Both the position numbers and the translations under genes were made by a program. The notes beneath the pieces were generated by a model, which had not been told where the DNA came from, searched no databases, and saw only the letters and a list, made by a program, of their open reading frames with translations. Shown piece after piece: positions 12,465 to 26,079 of a DNA stretch of 64,000 nt. Source of the DNA: Cornus controversa (lineage: Eukaryota > Streptophyta > Magnoliopsida > Cornales > Cornaceae). The stretch's first letter is position 1; each line of letters begins with the position of its first letter. The stretch covers positions 14,716,146-14,780,145 of the forward strand of contig CM048852.1 of assembly GCA_026545225.1 (NCBI GenBank). Direction: 5' to 3'.

Positions 12465-12780
12465 GGCCCGCTCCGAGGATCATGTGACCTTGGATACCTC
12501 CGATAACCATCCAATGACCGGGACCACTCCGAAGGGTCATTCTACCATAGCAATGTATAGGATTGCCATAGAGTGAGGGGACAACTCCGAGGCTCACAAA
12601 TCTTGGACATTCTCCGATAACCATCCAATGACCGGGACAACTCTGAGGGGTCATTAGTATTGGACATACTCCGATCCTAGGCATTAAGCCTTAGTATGGC
12701 GGGTCCACTCCGAGGGCCATACATAGTGGATACTTTCACCATATTTCACCACACGGTTAGACCACTCCGAAACCCCATGT
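12465..12780. repeat. Degenerate minisatellite in E5 (CTCCGAGGGTCAT units)
   Basis: Phrases such as CCATCCAATGACCGGGAC and ACTCCGAGGGTCAT recur at irregular spacing of roughly 45-65 bp. Other LTRs have arrays at the equivalent place with different units (15370, 28980, 63256). Confidence 0.6.
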
Positions 12781-14528
12781 AACTCATTTGCGTCATTTTC
12801 CCGCAACTTTCCACATATGCAATATGAATGCATAAACACATGGCAATTTCATTTTCATGCTCTACTCATGCTCATTGATACTAAAAAGAAGTAAAAAACA
12901 TGTTTCTCACCACCACACACCACATATAGCACATATATGTATAACACATGCATATATCATCTCATATGCATATAACTTCAAAATTAGCATATTTTACTCA
13001 TGCTACACTCAATGCATAATTTTTAGTACACAGAACTAACATGCATTCAACAACCACATTCCCACATATAATCACATATATGACACTTGGTACACATTTT
13101 TCACATATACACCAAATTGAGCACATAATGCCTATGTATCAATTTCTTACACTCACACACTTCAAACCCACATGCTACCACCAACACAATGGACACAATT
13201 GTGAAAAGATAGGACTCTAGAGAAGGAGAAAACACAACTTTTCACACCTCTCACCATCCTAAAGCATGTGAAACACAACCTACACCTCTCTTTTTCACCC
13301 GAAACCTTAGAATTGACAATTAGAAGAGAAGAAGAACCCCTACCTCAAAAATGAAGGCCTTCCAAGCACTTCACCAAAATTCCAGCGATATCTACCTTTT
13401 TGAATTGCAACTTTGATCGGTTCAAAGGGAAGCCCTAGCCGTCCCCTACGTATCTCCCTCATTCGGTAAGTCTTGAATCCAAGCCGAACGGGTTCGAAAT
13501 GTAGAGAGAAGGGAGAGCTATGAAGATGGAGAGTTTTAGAGAGAGAAAGAGGCATGAGATATGGCTGGGAGTCTCAGCCACTAATATTTAAAATATCTAG
13601 GGCTTGCAAAAAGACCAAAATGCCCCCGGCCACTTAATGTACCCTCCGGGCCTCCGTTTTTGATTCCAAAAATTCCTACGGTCTCGAAATCACTTCCTTA
13701 ACTCTCTAAATATTTGATTTAAGTTATTCTAAAAAATAAATATTTTTGAGAATTTTTTGAATTCCCGAGCCCACTTAAGTCGCATCCTAGGCTCCGGTTT
13801 GACCAAAAAGTCAAACTTCTCTAATTCTCTTGAAAACTTTCCAAAACCTTAAAAACACTTCCCAAACATGTTTCCCACACTCAAAATATGTTAAAAACCA
13901 CTCAAAATGCATTTATGGCAATTAAAATATGAAAAATACAAAATCGACCAAAATTGGTCACGGTCTCTACATAATCGGTTCAAACCGATGCTCTTGACGC
14001 CTTCTACACACTTTCCTTCTTCGGTTACCTCCAAATCATACCTTAAGCGTTCCAAATTCTAGAGAGAAGGGGGAGATATGAACTAGGAGCTTTAGAGAGA
14101 GAGAGAGAGATCCGTGAAATGAAGTATCTTAGACCCTTTTTGATATTTATCTCAACCCTAGGGGCGCGAAATGACCATTTTACCCTCGACCACTTAATGT
14201 ACCTTTCTGACCTCTGAATGAATTCTCAAAAACTCTGTTGGTCTCGAAATCACTCCATCAACACTCTAAAAGTTTCATTTAAGCCATTCCCCAAAAAAAA
14301 TATTTTTTGAGAATTTTTCGAATTTTTGGGCCCACTTAAGAACATCCGGGGCCCAGTTTGACCAAAAAGTCAAACTTCTCCAAATATTTTGAAAACTTAC
14401 CAAAACCTTTAAAACACTTTCCAACATGTTCCTCACATTCTAAACATGTTAAATATCATTTAAAATTCACTTAAAGCAACAAATGATAAAAAATTCAAAA
14501 ATCGGCCAAAATTGGGCACGTCTCTACA

Positions 14529-15777
14529 CAATTGACCTCACATAATTATCCAAACACATCTAAAACATCTAACTTTACCATAGATTACAATACATTGTAA
14601 AGATGATTACGATGCATCAAAGATGCATTGTAACATCATGTGAATTCTGCTATTCTTTAACCTAATTTCCCTACACATTTATGATACATCATTCATGGAC
14701 CTTCATTGCATCGCCAGATTTCGATGCATCATAGTGGGGATTACGATACATCGTACTCCCTCAAAATGAAAATCTTGTAGAGTTTATAAGTGCTCACCAA
14801 TTCTATATACCATACATCAAAATATATTACAAGTCCAAAAATCCATCTATGCAACATTAAAACATAAATGAAATGTTCTAAGTCTTACATTTAATCCAAG
14901 TCCCACATTTCATTCATATAATCTTCCAAATTCATAAACATCATATGAATTACATACATAATGGTCCAAAAGTACAAGTACTTCAATTACACTACAAGTT
15001 CAACAAAATCAACATGCCATAAGCCAGCATGGATAACATTAGATACAATATCCAAAATATCACCAAAAGCCACAAGGAACTCCACTTGGATGTTCAAGTC
15101 TCGTCCGTCATCAATGCCTTATATGTAAAAAGGTTTGGTGGGAGAGGGGTGAGCAAATCAACGAGCTCAGTAGGAATGCCCCAACCCACCTAGGCATCAA
15201 CCCGACACCAACCTACATGATATACAATCATGATGTTGCTACACTATATGACATATATCAAGTTCTCATGTCAACCAATGCAAACGCAATTCAATAAGTG
15301 TGTGTTTAATCCATATAACATGCTTAGCAGTTAAAACACATAATCGTCAAGATATTTACATAGACATGATTGGTTAACTCCAACGATCATGTAGTGTTGA
15401 TCAACTTTGACAACACTCGTATGATTGGGTGACTCCAACGATTATACATTCTCGGCAATAGGTTAGTTTTGCCATTTTTGATTGGGTATCCTCACATGAT
15501 TGGTCATGTTCCGACGATCACGTGATAACAACATGTGATTGGTCAAATCTCAATGTCTTGTGTAGTATGATTGGGCACCTCCGAATGTTATACTGTATGG
15601 TTATTCTCACCACTTTCATAACATGGTTGGGCATATCTGACTTCCATATTTGATACACTTGGACAACACTCTGATATACACACATGTGCTCATTAGGCTA
15701 ATATATATCACATAGCATATATTTCTCATGCTTTTCAATACACATTTTTGCTATAATCAAAATTTAGCAAGCATTAT
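14529..15777 (-). mobile_element. X 5' LTR, inner piece
   Basis: LTR sequence continues from the E4 insertion point at 15777 down to the start of E3 at 14528. It holds X's cassette (14582-14755), the conserved transcribed-region phrase near 15005-15120, and a degenerate array at 15370-15680 built on ATGATTGG..ACTCCAACGAT. Left of 14529 the LTR is replaced by E3. Confidence 0.65.
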
Positions 15778-17339
15778 TGTCACACCCCAAAATCTGGACC
15801 GCCGAGACTCTCCTAGACAGACCCAAATCCCGAGTGTGAACCAGTTCACTTAACCATGTGAACTATTCCGATACCGATCTCACCTTGATATCAAGCTTTG
15901 ATACCATATGGTCAAGCTCCACTTTTTGACTCCCAAAAAGACAGAGGTGACTTTCGTCCATTATGCCCAAATGGATCATCTTTACACTCAATTACTACAG
16001 AAGCTTAACTCTATTCTTGCACATAGATGCGTGTGATTCCACCTTATCCAACCTCAGTGGACCCTACGTCAAACCATATCACTTTAGTGGAAACTTCATT
16101 TATTTACACCCATGAATCACTCATTTTTGAGACTCAATACTTCGTGTGGTTAGAACCTAAATTCGAGACATACAAAATTGGATAGAGAATACAAAAATAC
16201 TCAATTTAAAAAAAAACCACGCTCCATTCTGATTTAAAAAAAAGAAGTTATGCTCGATTAAATTTTCGGCAAATTTCAGAGTATGTTGTGAAAAGTGACT
16301 TCGATGGATCGAAGTGATGATTTTGATGCATCAAATATGTATCACAGAAGTATCGACCAAAAATAACTCTCGATACTTTGACATTTCAAAATCCTGCAGG
16401 TTTTTCGATGGATCGATGTAGCCATTTTGATGCATCGAATTGCCCAAAAAATTGTAATTATGCAAATGACCATTTTTTTGACATTCTAAGTCCTTTCTAC
16501 CGATAGAAACCATTCTTGTAACCTCCAAATCATACAAGAAAGGAATCCACATCATCCACAAGTTCTAAATAATACTCAAAATCAAATCATACATCAATAT
16601 GAGTCATTCTCCTTCATAAACATATTTCAATTCATATTGTAAACGTCCACCACTACATTAGTCCATCAAATAAAACCAAATGCGCCCAATAGGCATTACA
16701 TAAACTAATCCATATTATTTGCATAAATGACAAGATTATAGTCCAAGTATACAACCAAGTTACATTTATCCAAAACATAATTACAACTCAAAAGGAAGTC
16801 TCATGCCACATGCCGGCTTGGATAACCAAATGTACAAATATCCAAAATGTATCAAAAAACTATAAGAGTTCCACTTAGACACTCAAGTCCCATATGTCAT
16901 CGGTGCCTTATCTGAAAAAAAGTTTAGAATAGAGGGGTGAGCACCATGGCGGCTCAGTAGAGATACCCCAACCCACCTAAGTGTCAACTCGACATGCCAT
17001 ACATGAATGCATGTCACCACCTTACACGTATCACAAAACATATATCATGTTCGTTCACAAACAACGCATATAAGAGAATACATTAAACACATATCATAAT
17101 TCACAATTTAAAATGAAAGTAATAACATCTTCTTGTCTCCTTTTCGGACTCAACCTGATACCTTAACATGATTTTTAACTAACCGTGCGACCTGAGACAC
17201 TTCCCACACAATCTCAACACAACCACCGAGTAAGTCACATACTCCAAGGTGGTTAGGTGGCTTCGAAATTTCCTCACCGAGTAAATCATATACTCCAAGG
17301 CGATTGGATAGTCCCAGAATACATCACCGAGTAAGTCAC

Positions 17340-18736
17340 TGATAAGTGTTCAAAACTATGCATTTGAACCCTCTTTATTGCATATGTTAGTCCCGTTATT
17401 ACGATTACCGAGGTATGTTTATGGTATTTTTGTATTTTTGATGTATTATAGGTTTTGTACCAAAAGGAGCAATGTTGAGGCCATTTGCAGTTGAAGAGCA
17501 GAATTCAGAAATGAAGCTAAGGCATCTTGATCAATCGAGATGTTGATCTCGATCAATCAAAATCTTGATTGATCGAGGATGCATTTCGATTAATCAAAAT
17601 CTCGATCAATCGAGATTCCAATCTCTATCAATCGAGATTCTGCAGACCCACTTGCCCAATTACTCACCTGCTCTCCCACTTGCAACAAAATCCACCTTTT
17701 TGCACGACTTGGATGGATTTTCTGACTTGAACAAGACACATGGAGATATTATTGACTTAGTTGGTATATATATTGATATATATATATAGTGGGCCCCAAG
17801 GATGAAAAGTTAGCCACAAAGGCACAAAAGGAGCCATTTTCATATACAACATATACAATACATTGAGACTTTTCGGAGAGGAGGAAGAGGAGCTGAACCA
17901 GACCTTGAAGCTTCATTTTCTCCATCAATGGAAGAGTGCAAGGCTGCCATGATCAACTAACTTCTCTACTAGGGTGTGGGTGAAACCCCTAGCCATGTAA
18001 ACTTGTTCATTTTTGTAGCATTATTTGAGATTTGTATTCAAATGTTGATTACTTAGTCTAGTGACAATGTACACTTATACATTTCTTATATATATTCATT
18101 TGATGTTGATTTTATTCTTGTCTTAGAGTAGAATCTATCATGTGAATGCACAACATTTGCATCTTCCACAAGAAATGCAAATGATGACTAGGTAATGGTA
18201 TTTAAATTGAATGTGTTGTTCTTGCTTGTATAAACCATGCCAAGATAAGGTAGTTTGGATGCATTTAGGTTCACTTAGAGAGTAGGGTAATTAGTTAGGT
18301 TGAAGAACTATGCTTGTTGAAGATGGATTATGATAGGTTTGCACACACATTAATCTTTTGATATGTCATTGAGGTCACAAGCCTAATGACATTGTTAGAC
18401 ATTTAATTTTATAAATCCCAAGCTTGCTACATTTATGGACATGTGAATGGCTAGTGGTGGAAACCACCCCTAGTTCTCTCTCCCAACTTTTAACTCTTTA
18501 CATTTAGACTTTTTACATTTCATGCAATAGTTTTAAAACAAAAATCAAAACCTTGTTTTTAGAATTAAAGTGGAATTAATCTCTCTTCAAGACAATTAAC
18601 AACTAGTCCTCGTGGGATTGATACCCTTTATATAGAACCGTATCTACAAAGATTCATGCTCTTGCGAGTGGTTAAATTATATTTTGAAAAAGGGCAAAAA
18701 TAAGCTTACAATTATAATTCAAGTTTAGCCACATCA
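17340..18736 (+). mobile_element. Solo LTR 2 (TGATAAGTG...GCCACATCA), 1397 bp
   Basis: It is flanked by GTCAC at 17335-17339 and 18737-18741. Excision restores the GAGTAAGTCACATACTCC phrase found in the other E4 LTR. It has no internal genes. It contains a TCGATCAATCGA cassette at 17524-17640 and the GGGATTGATACCC...CTTGCGAGTGGTT block near its end. It has the same length and family as solo LTR 3 at 44576. Confidence 0.9.
17524..17640. repeat. Palindromic-word cassette (TCTCGATCAATCGAGA), solo LTR 2
   Basis: CGATCAATCGAGAT-type words occur in both orientations about six times in 117 bp. The word differs from those in the Tekay-type LTRs but is shared with solo LTR 3. Confidence 0.75.
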
Positions 18737-19951
18737 GTCACATACTCCGGTGGTTAGATAGTTTCAAAATACGTCATCGAGTAAATCACATACTCCAAGG
18801 TAGTTAGATAGTTTCGGAATACGTCACCGAGTAAATCACATACTCCAAGGTGGTTAGATGGTTTCAAGATTTTCATCGAGAACACAATCCTCCTAGGTGA
18901 TTAAATAGTTTCAGAATACGTCATCGAGTAAATCACATATTCCAAGGTGATTAGACCGTTTCAAGATCATCACTGAGCGTTTATTGCGCCAAGTGAACAG
19001 GTTATTCTACCAGTCTTCCTGCTCTCCCCACAACGGCCCCATATATGTGCATTTCAAACATAAAATCAATCAATCATTTATAATTCATGCTTCATAATGC
19101 ATAAGCTAGTTATAAAGGTACTTAGCATGCATTTCATCTCCACAAAGCCACACATATATTTACTTATACATGTGAAACCTAGCATATCATATACATATGC
19201 ATATAAATCTCGCTTAAGCATAATTTAGTCATGCTTCACCAATGCACACATTTTCTATGTAAGGATAGCATGCATTTAACAAACAAAATATCACATAATA
19301 CAATTATACTCATTTAACACATTTTCCATAGAAGTGCACAAAAATCTAGCATATAAGTGTATATACCAATATCTCTCACTCATTCACCCCTCATATCATG
19401 TATACCACCATATACATTCCCATTGCACATAAAAGACTAAAAAGAGTAGAAAACACTCATATCCTACACTCTTACCACTTTAAAACATGTAATACATAAC
19501 CCAAGCTCTCATCATTTCTCCTGAAACCCTAAAATCGACAAGTAAATGAGAAAGAGAACCCCTAGCTCGAAATTGAAGGCCTTCCAAGCACTTCACCAAA
19601 TTTCCAGCAACGTCTACCTTGCCTAACCACAACTTTGTTCAATTCAAAAGGAAGCCCTAGCCATCCTCTACGTATCTCCCTCCTTTGGCGAGTCTTGAAT
19701 CCAAGCCGAATGAGTCCAAAATATAGAGAGAACTTTTTGGATTCTCGGGCTCACTTAGACTGCATCCCGGGCCCTGGTTTGACCAAAAAGTCAAACTTCT
19801 CCAATTTTTTTAAAAACATACCAAAACCTTTAAAACACTTCCCAAACATGTTTCCCACACTCAAAACATGTTAAACACCACCTGAAATGCATTTATGAAG
19901 TTTATGATGCGAAAAATGCAAAATCAGCCAAAATTGGTCACGGTCTCTACA

Positions 19952-19964
19952 ACCTCCCCTCCTT
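19952..19964 (-). other. Polypurine tract of E4
   Basis: The minus strand reads AAGGAGGGGAGGT immediately before the LTR start TGTAGAG. This is the plus-strand DNA priming site and fixes the 3' LTR boundary. Confidence 0.85.
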
Positions 19965-19998
19965 AAGGGAATTTTATCCTGAAAATTAAAAACATACC

Positions 19999-21359
19999 TC
20001 AAGTAGTAAACAACTTAAGGTACTTTGAGTAGACTTCTTGTTCTCGGACCCACGTAGCCTCCTCGACTCCGTGATGTCTCCAAAGGACCTTAACCAATAG
20101 AATGGTCTTGGCCCGAAGCACTTGCTCCCTAGTATCCAAACCTGTACCGATCTTTCCTCGTAAGAAACATCCTCCTCCACCTCAAGATCTGTCCAATCTA
20201 ACACGTGCGAAGGATCTGACTCATACTTTCTCAACATTGAAATGTGGAAATTATTGTGCACACTTGACAATTGTAGTGGCAATGCCAAACGGTATGCAAC
20301 CTCACCCACATAATCCAATACCTTGAATGGACTGATAAATCGTGGGGCTAACTTCCCGCTACGCCCAAACCTCATCAAACCCTGTCATGGAGAGACCTTT
20401 AGGAAGATATGGTCCCCCACCTCAAATGCTAAAGGCCTCCGCCTCATGTTTGCATAGCTTTTTTGATGACTCTGAGCCATAAGCAAAAGCTACCGTATGA
20501 TCTTTATCTTTTTTGTAGTCTCTCTGACTATATTTGGCCCTAACGCCACTATCTCACCGACCTCTGTCCAACAAATCGGTGACCTACATGGTCTACCGTA
20601 TAAAGCTTCAAATGTAGCCATCTCAATACTAGCCTGGTAGTTATTATTGTATGTAAACTCCACCAATGGAAGGTGATCTTCCCAACTACCTCGAAAATCA
20701 AGTGCATATGCTCTAAGCATATCCTCCAAGATCTGAATGTTACGCTCTGACTAACCATCTGTTTGAGGATGGAAAGCAATACTGAAATGGAAGTCTATAT
20801 CAAGTGCAGCCTGAAAACTTTGCCAAAATTGTGACATAAATCTCGGATCTCTGTCAAACATAATAGAAACTGGAACTCTGTGTAGTCTCAAAATCTGATC
20901 AACATATAACCGACTAAGAGTATCCATATCATCCGTCACCCGAATCAGAAGGAAATGAGCCACATTGGTCAATCTATCCACAATGACCCAAACTGCATCG
21001 TGACTCTTCCTCGTCCTAGGTAACCCCATCACAAAGTCCATAGTGACGTGTTCCCACTTCCATATAGCTACCGATAATGGCTGTAACAAACCTGCCAGTC
21101 TTTGATGCTCGGCTTTCACTTGTTGACAAGTGAGGCACTTCACCACAAACCGTGTGATGTCCTTTTTCATGCCCTTCCAACAATATTGTCTATGAAGGTT
21201 ATGGTATATTTTGGGACCACCGGGATATACTGCAAGCTTGGAGCTATGAAACTCCCTCAGGACCTCATCCCTACAAGCCAATGGAACAACCATCCTGCCT
21301 TTAAACCTCAAACCTCCGTCTGAATGGATAACCCAATCCTCCACTATTTTGTCGCTCAT
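19999..21359 (-). pseudogene. E4 integrase and chromodomain
   Basis: The largest open piece (21359-20751) has the integrase zinc region: H in EFHSSK, then CLTCQQVKAEH. The second zinc His of the usual IHPGG motif is Tyr (VYPGG). The core follows, with D in TMDFVMGLP, D in MFDRDPRFMSQFW and E in SERNIQILEDMLRA (across a TGA stop). Then come LVEFTYNNNYQ, GRPCRSP and the [15 protein letters not shown] linker. After a frameshift the chromodomain reads [15 protein letters not shown] and ends [12 protein letters not shown] at 19999. Order and chromodomain place it in the Tekay/Del chromoviruses. Several stops make it inactive. Confidence 0.9.
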
Positions 21360-21379
21360 AATCCAAGTGTGAATGCTCT

Positions 21380-22920
21380 CTAACTCGGTGTCATGCCTTT
21401 GCTACTCAACCACCCTACTCACTAGAGTTGGTTGCGCTATGAGCGTGAACAAAATGGCCTATCCACCACTCTTTCTAAAGTACAATCCTATTTCTAAGAT
21501 GTCTTTTATCATCTTCCACTCTCAGATGGCAATACTAGCCAAAGTACCATGTGATTTCCTACTCAATGCATTAACAACCACATTAGCCTTTCCCGGGTGA
21601 TACTAAAGATCAAAGTTGTAATCTTTCATGTATTCAACCCATCTCCTTTATCTCATATTCAAGTCCTTCTGTGTGCAAAGGTACTTCAAGCTCTTATGAT
21701 TGGAGAAAACCTCAAACTTCTCTCCGTAAAGATAATGCCTCCATAATTTTAAAACAAAAATTACCGCCGTTAACTCCAAGTCATGAGTCGGGTAATTCTG
21801 CACGTGGATCTTCAACTATAGGGAACCATATGCAATAACCCTCTCGGTCTGCATCAACACACATCCCAAACCATCTCGTGAAACATCACAGTAGATGACA
21901 TAACCCAAACCGTGCTTGGGAATAATCAAAATTAGAGCACTAGTCAATCTACGTTTTAATTCCATAAAAGAATGCTCGCAAGCCTCGTTCCACTCAAACT
22001 TAACTCCCTTATGAGTAAACTTGGTCATCGACGTCGCTAACTTCAAAAAAATCTTTTACGAAACGCAGGTAATATCCTGCCAATCCCAAGAAGCTACGAA
22101 TTTTGAATACGTTCTTAGGCCTCTCCCAATCCATTACCACTTCTATCTTAGATGGGTCTATCGATACTCCTTTTTTTGACACCACGTATCCTAGGAACTT
22201 CACCTCCGTTAGCCAAAATTCACATTTTCCAAATTTGGCATACAAACGATGTTGTCTAAAAATCTGCAACACTATCCTCAAGTGGATCTCATGCTCCTTC
22301 ACAGAAGAAAAATACACAAGAATGTCATCTATGAAGACCACTACAAACTTATCCAAGTACACTCTGAATATCCAATTCATCAAATCTATGAAAGTTACCG
22401 GTGTGTTCGTTAATCCAAATAGCATCACTAGGAACTCATAGTGGCCATATCTAGTTCGAAAAGCTATCTTCAAAATATCTTCCTCATTACCCTCAACTGG
22501 TAATACCGGACCTCAAGTCGATCTTCGAAAAACAAGTCAAACCCTTAAGCTGACTGAACAAGTCATCTATCCTTTGCAAAGGATACTTGTTCTTAACCTT
22601 TGCTTGGTTCAACTTACTGTCTATGCATAACCATAAAGATCCGTCCTTCTTTTTAGCAAATAGGACCGGAGCTCCCTAAGGTGATGTATTAGGTCATACA
22701 AATCCTTTATCCAATAATTCTTGTAATTGATCTTTTAACTCTATCAACTCTGCCGGTGTCATTCGGTACGATGCCATAGAGATAGGCATGGTACTAGGAG
22801 CAAGATCAATGCTAAACACAACATCACTCATCGGAGGTAACTCTGTCAAGTCCCCTGAAAACACATCCATAAACTCACTAACCACTGATGGAAATTCTCC
22901 ACTAGTCATAATTTCATCCT
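21380..22920 (-). pseudogene. E4 reverse transcriptase and RNase H
   Basis: RT starts with [10 protein letters not shown] and [25 protein letters not shown]. After frameshifts it continues as [19 protein letters not shown] and the catalytic FIDDILVYF at about 22335-22310, then [19 protein letters not shown] and [12 protein letters not shown]. RNase H follows as YVIYCDVSRDGLGCVLMQ (the first Asp of the DAS motif kept as CDVS) and [19 protein letters not shown]. At least five frame changes or stops are visible. Confidence 0.85.
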
Positions 22921-22948
22921 CCTTAGCTAATAAGTTAGCTAGGAAATA

Positions 22949-23400
22949 TCAAACCCTATCCCATACGCCAGAACTAAGTAAAAATGGAACGTAGAAATCA
23001 TCCTGCTCTCTCACAAAATAAAAACAATCACCCTCAGGTTTGCACACCGACACTCTCCTACGGAGACAATCAATTATGGCTCTAAATGTAGATAAGCAGT
23101 CCATACCTAGAATGACATCAAAAGTAGTCATGTTTAGTAACACAAATTCGAATACCAATCGAAACCCAACAACTTTGATCTCACAAGACCGACACACTCT
23201 TTTTAGGGTAACCCTACCCCCAATAGGTGTATCAATAGACAATGGTGACTCCAGTGATGACATCCGTAGCCCTAAAGCACAAGCAAATGCAACAGATATG
23301 AATGACTATGATGCTCCTGAATCTATCAACACCTTAGTCCATGAGCTAGAAACCAGGAAAATATCTATGACCACTACGGTCCTGGTATGTCCTCTACTGG
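22949..23400 (-). pseudogene. E4 aspartic protease
   Basis: The active-site motif VLIDSGAS lies at about 23330-23309. It is followed by a stop where His normally stands, then SFISVAFACALGL and the open piece with MTTFDVILGMDCLSTFRAIIDC, the classic flap and C-terminal strand. The domain lies between the gag zinc knuckles and RT, in the usual order. Confidence 0.8.
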
Positions 23401-23409
23401 AGTAAGCGT

Positions 23410-23961
23410 GAAAACACAGCCCCATGTCTGCTGACCCTGCTGGCTAGTCCCCTGTAAACCTGACTACTGACTAGAAGTAGGTGTAGGACCCCTTATTACC
23501 TGAGATCCCTAAACTGACTGTGCTGGCTGAGGCGACGGTAATGCCCTAAAGCCAGACTGAACTGCCGCTGTCTGCCTAGCCCTCTGCTGAGACCCTATAC
23601 CACTCGGTGTCCCCTACCTATGTGGGCAGTTGGCCTTAACATGGTTGGGCTACTTACAATAGAAGCACATCTTTTCCCTTACTGTTCCTAGTGGCACTAA
23701 TGCCACTGCATATCCCTGTGGACAATCCCTGCTGAAATGACCAATTTTTTGGCAATTATAACATACCATAGATGATCATGAAGATTCAGTTGGCAAGGCC
23801 AATGAAGGTACCGGGCAAGCTTGCTGCTGCCCCCGAAAACCTAACATGCCCTCTCTATTCCTCTTTCTTCCTTGATTACTTGAAGATGCCCCTACACTCT
23901 TTGCTTGCTGTTTAGAGTCCCATATTCTTTGAGTGTCTCTATCATCCTCTTTAGCCACTAA
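23410..23961 (-). pseudogene. E4 gag, 3' half with two CCHC zinc knuckles
   Basis: The reading continues VAKEDDRDTQRIWDSKQQAK, then after a stop CYNCQKIGHFSRDC (knuckle 1) and CFYCK-stop-PNHVKANC (knuckle 2). Both have C-x2-C-x4-H-x4-C spacing; the second is hit by a stop. It joins the 5' half at 26607 across the solo LTR S, the ACTAA at the break being duplicated. Confidence 0.85.
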
Positions 23962-25260
23962 TGTAAAGACTGTGCCCAATTTTGGCCAATTTTTTTTTTT
24001 TTTTGAATTTTTCATCATTTATTGCTTTAAGTGCATTTTAAATGATATTTAACATGTTTTGAATGCGGGGAACATGTTTTGAAGGTTGGAATATGGTTTT
24101 GAAAATTTTTGGAAACTTTTGAAAAAGTTTGACTTTTTGGTCAACGGGGTCCCGATATGAAATTAAGTTAGTCCAAAAATTTTGGGAAATTTTATTTTTT
24201 AATATGGACTAAATGAAAATTTTAGAACATCATGGAAGTGATTTTGAGTCCAACGAAATTTTTGAGAATTAATTCGGAGGTCGGGAGTGTACGTTAAGTG
24301 GCCCGGGGTAAAACGGTCATTTTATGCTCCTAGGAGTGAAATAAATATCCCAAGGCCTGGGATATTTCATACTTATAGATTTCACTCTCTATCTAGAACT
24401 CCCACTTCATCTCTCTCCCTTCTCTCTAGAATTTGGAAGGCTTAAGGTGTGATTTGGAGGTAACCGAAGAAGGAAAGTGTGTAGACGGCATCAAGGGCTT
24501 TGGTTTGAACCGATCAAAGTTCGTGTTTTGTAAAGTTGGGATGGATGGGATTTCTCAAAGTGGGATTCAAAGCCTAAGATTTGAGGTAGGGGTGCTAGAC
24601 TCATCTTTACTTTGATCTTATAGGTCACTTTTATGTGACATGAAACATATATTTGATTTCTTGAGCCTAAGGTTATGTATATGTGTATATATGTATACTA
24701 TTGTGATTTATTCATGTATAAATGTCTAACATGTTAGTTAGGACTTATATATGTTGTGTATGTGTAAATGTGACTATGAATGCTTTTGATGAGAAATGTG
24801 TTCATTTGGTGAAAACATGAAAAATGTGGGTGTTTATAGATTTATGCATGAAAGATATGATTTTCTTGTAAAATGCATAATCATAATGATTTTCATGATT
24901 TGAGTGTGATGACATTGTGACAATCTTGAAGTGGAAGGAAAATGCATTGATTTGATAAAATGCATTGCATTGTGTTGATTGAGTGCACTGATGTGATTAT
25001 ATGCACTATGTGAAAAGCGAGGTTTTTGGGGTGTGATAACATTGAGAATTAAGATAAGGGGATGACCCCTAGGGTGAAAGACCCAAGACTTGGCCAAGCG
25101 GATGGCGCATCCGTCAGAATAGTAAATCGAGAAGCGTAAGTAGAGTTTGGGTGCCGAAGAGACCCTTACTATAGTGTGGAGTGATAAACTAGTCCCATTG
25201 AAGTGATTTCCAGATTTATGTGGCCTGCGTTATATATATGAATTGTGATTTATCCAATTT

Positions 25261-25262
<2 letters not shown>

Positions 25263-25319
<57 letters not shown>
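25263..25319. repeat. (TA)n microsatellite
   Basis: About 28 uninterrupted TA units. The equivalent place in E3's LTR (10230-10270) has a much shorter TA run, so it expanded within S. Likely highly polymorphic. Confidence 0.9.
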
Positions 25320-25322
<3 letters not shown>

Positions 25323-26079
25323 TTGAGATGTGAAGCATCTCACACGATTGAAAAACGTGTTTGTTTATGGGTAAAAAGCATGTATACTTGTCATGTAGAC
25401 ATGTAGCGATTTCATATGCACTCATGCATGGCTGACGGGTTAGAGTGGGGATGAGTGGATCATTTCTATTGAGTTGTGAGAGGATAAAGCTCACCCCCTA
25501 TATACAAATTCTTTTTTAGATAAGGCATCAATGGAAGATGAGACATGATTGGGTAGGTGGACTCTTGAAGTTCTTTTGAGTTGTAACCTTTTGAGATGTA
25601 TATAGATGTCCATGCCCGCTTGTGGCATGTGGACTAGATGGAAAGCATTGTATTCATGTTTTTAAGTATGCTGGCATGTTTTAGTTCATATGTAATGACT
25701 ATATATATTGATTACATGTGATATTTGGTGTATGAATGGAATGCTGTGGTTTGGACTCCCATTATGTATTATCTTGTGGGAATGGAATGAATGAAGGAAT
25801 TTTTAAGGTTTTATGTATGATATTGAAAGAATGAATGTTGGAGACTAGACTTGTGCATTCTTACCATGTTATGAACATTATAGATCAATTATAGTTGTTT
25901 GGGCTTCAAGGATAAAGTAGTTTTGAAACAAACTTGAGGGGTTCATGGACTTTGCTTCTTTGAGATCCAAATTCATTGATTTTGTGTAGTTTTGATCATA
26001 TTTTAAGTTTGATTATGATTTGGTATGGTGGCATAGTGCATTGGGCTTAAAAAATCAAGTTTTGAGGCATTTTTGGACT

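Larger units (their letters stand above)
10994..13971 (-). mobile_element. E5: solo LTR, Tekay-type, 2978 bp
   Basis: It starts TGTAGAGACCGTGACCAATT at 13971 and ends TGACA at 10994. The flanks TGATC (10989-10993) and TAATC (13972-13976) form a TSD with one mismatch. Host sequence resumes across it (GGTTTTGATC, then GGTTCAAACC), as in solo LTR S at about 24505. The end is of the extended type, with an older LTR end and a TGGTATCAAAC motif near 11093-11113. Confidence 0.85.
8847..14528 (-). mobile_element. E3 5' LTR, interrupted by solo LTR E5
   Basis: It starts at 14528 (TGTAGAGACGTGCCC) and ends at 8847, next to the PBS. Without the 2978-bp E5 insertion it is about 2.7 kb, close to solo LTR S (2645 bp), with which it shares unbroken landmarks such as the stretch at 10405-10460. 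Its end is of the short type, without the PBS-like extension. It contains the word cassette at 9253-9436. Confidence 0.8.
15778..19951 (-). mobile_element. E4 3' LTR, interrupted by solo LTR 2
   Basis: It begins TGTAGAGACCGTGACCAATT at 19951, directly after the PPT, and ends TGACA at 15778. It is about 2.78 kb without the insertion. Extended-type end: an inner LTR end and TGGTATCAAAGCTTGAT lie at about 15885-15910. Cassette at 16300-16440 (TTCGATGGATCGAAG and TTTGATGCATCAAA). Confidence 0.85.

Noticed and set aside
13340-13555. Minus-strand 71-codon frame with a plausible start (also 30042-30305 and 62401-62652)
   Set aside because: The same peptide-like stretch recurs at the same LTR position in several copies, without conservation as protein; it is LTR leader sequence downstream of the promoter.
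15898-15915. A separate PBS marking another element start (also 11093 and 50628)
   Set aside because: An LTR-type end and flank follow about 105-134 bp further on, so these are fossil PBS copies inside extended LTR ends.
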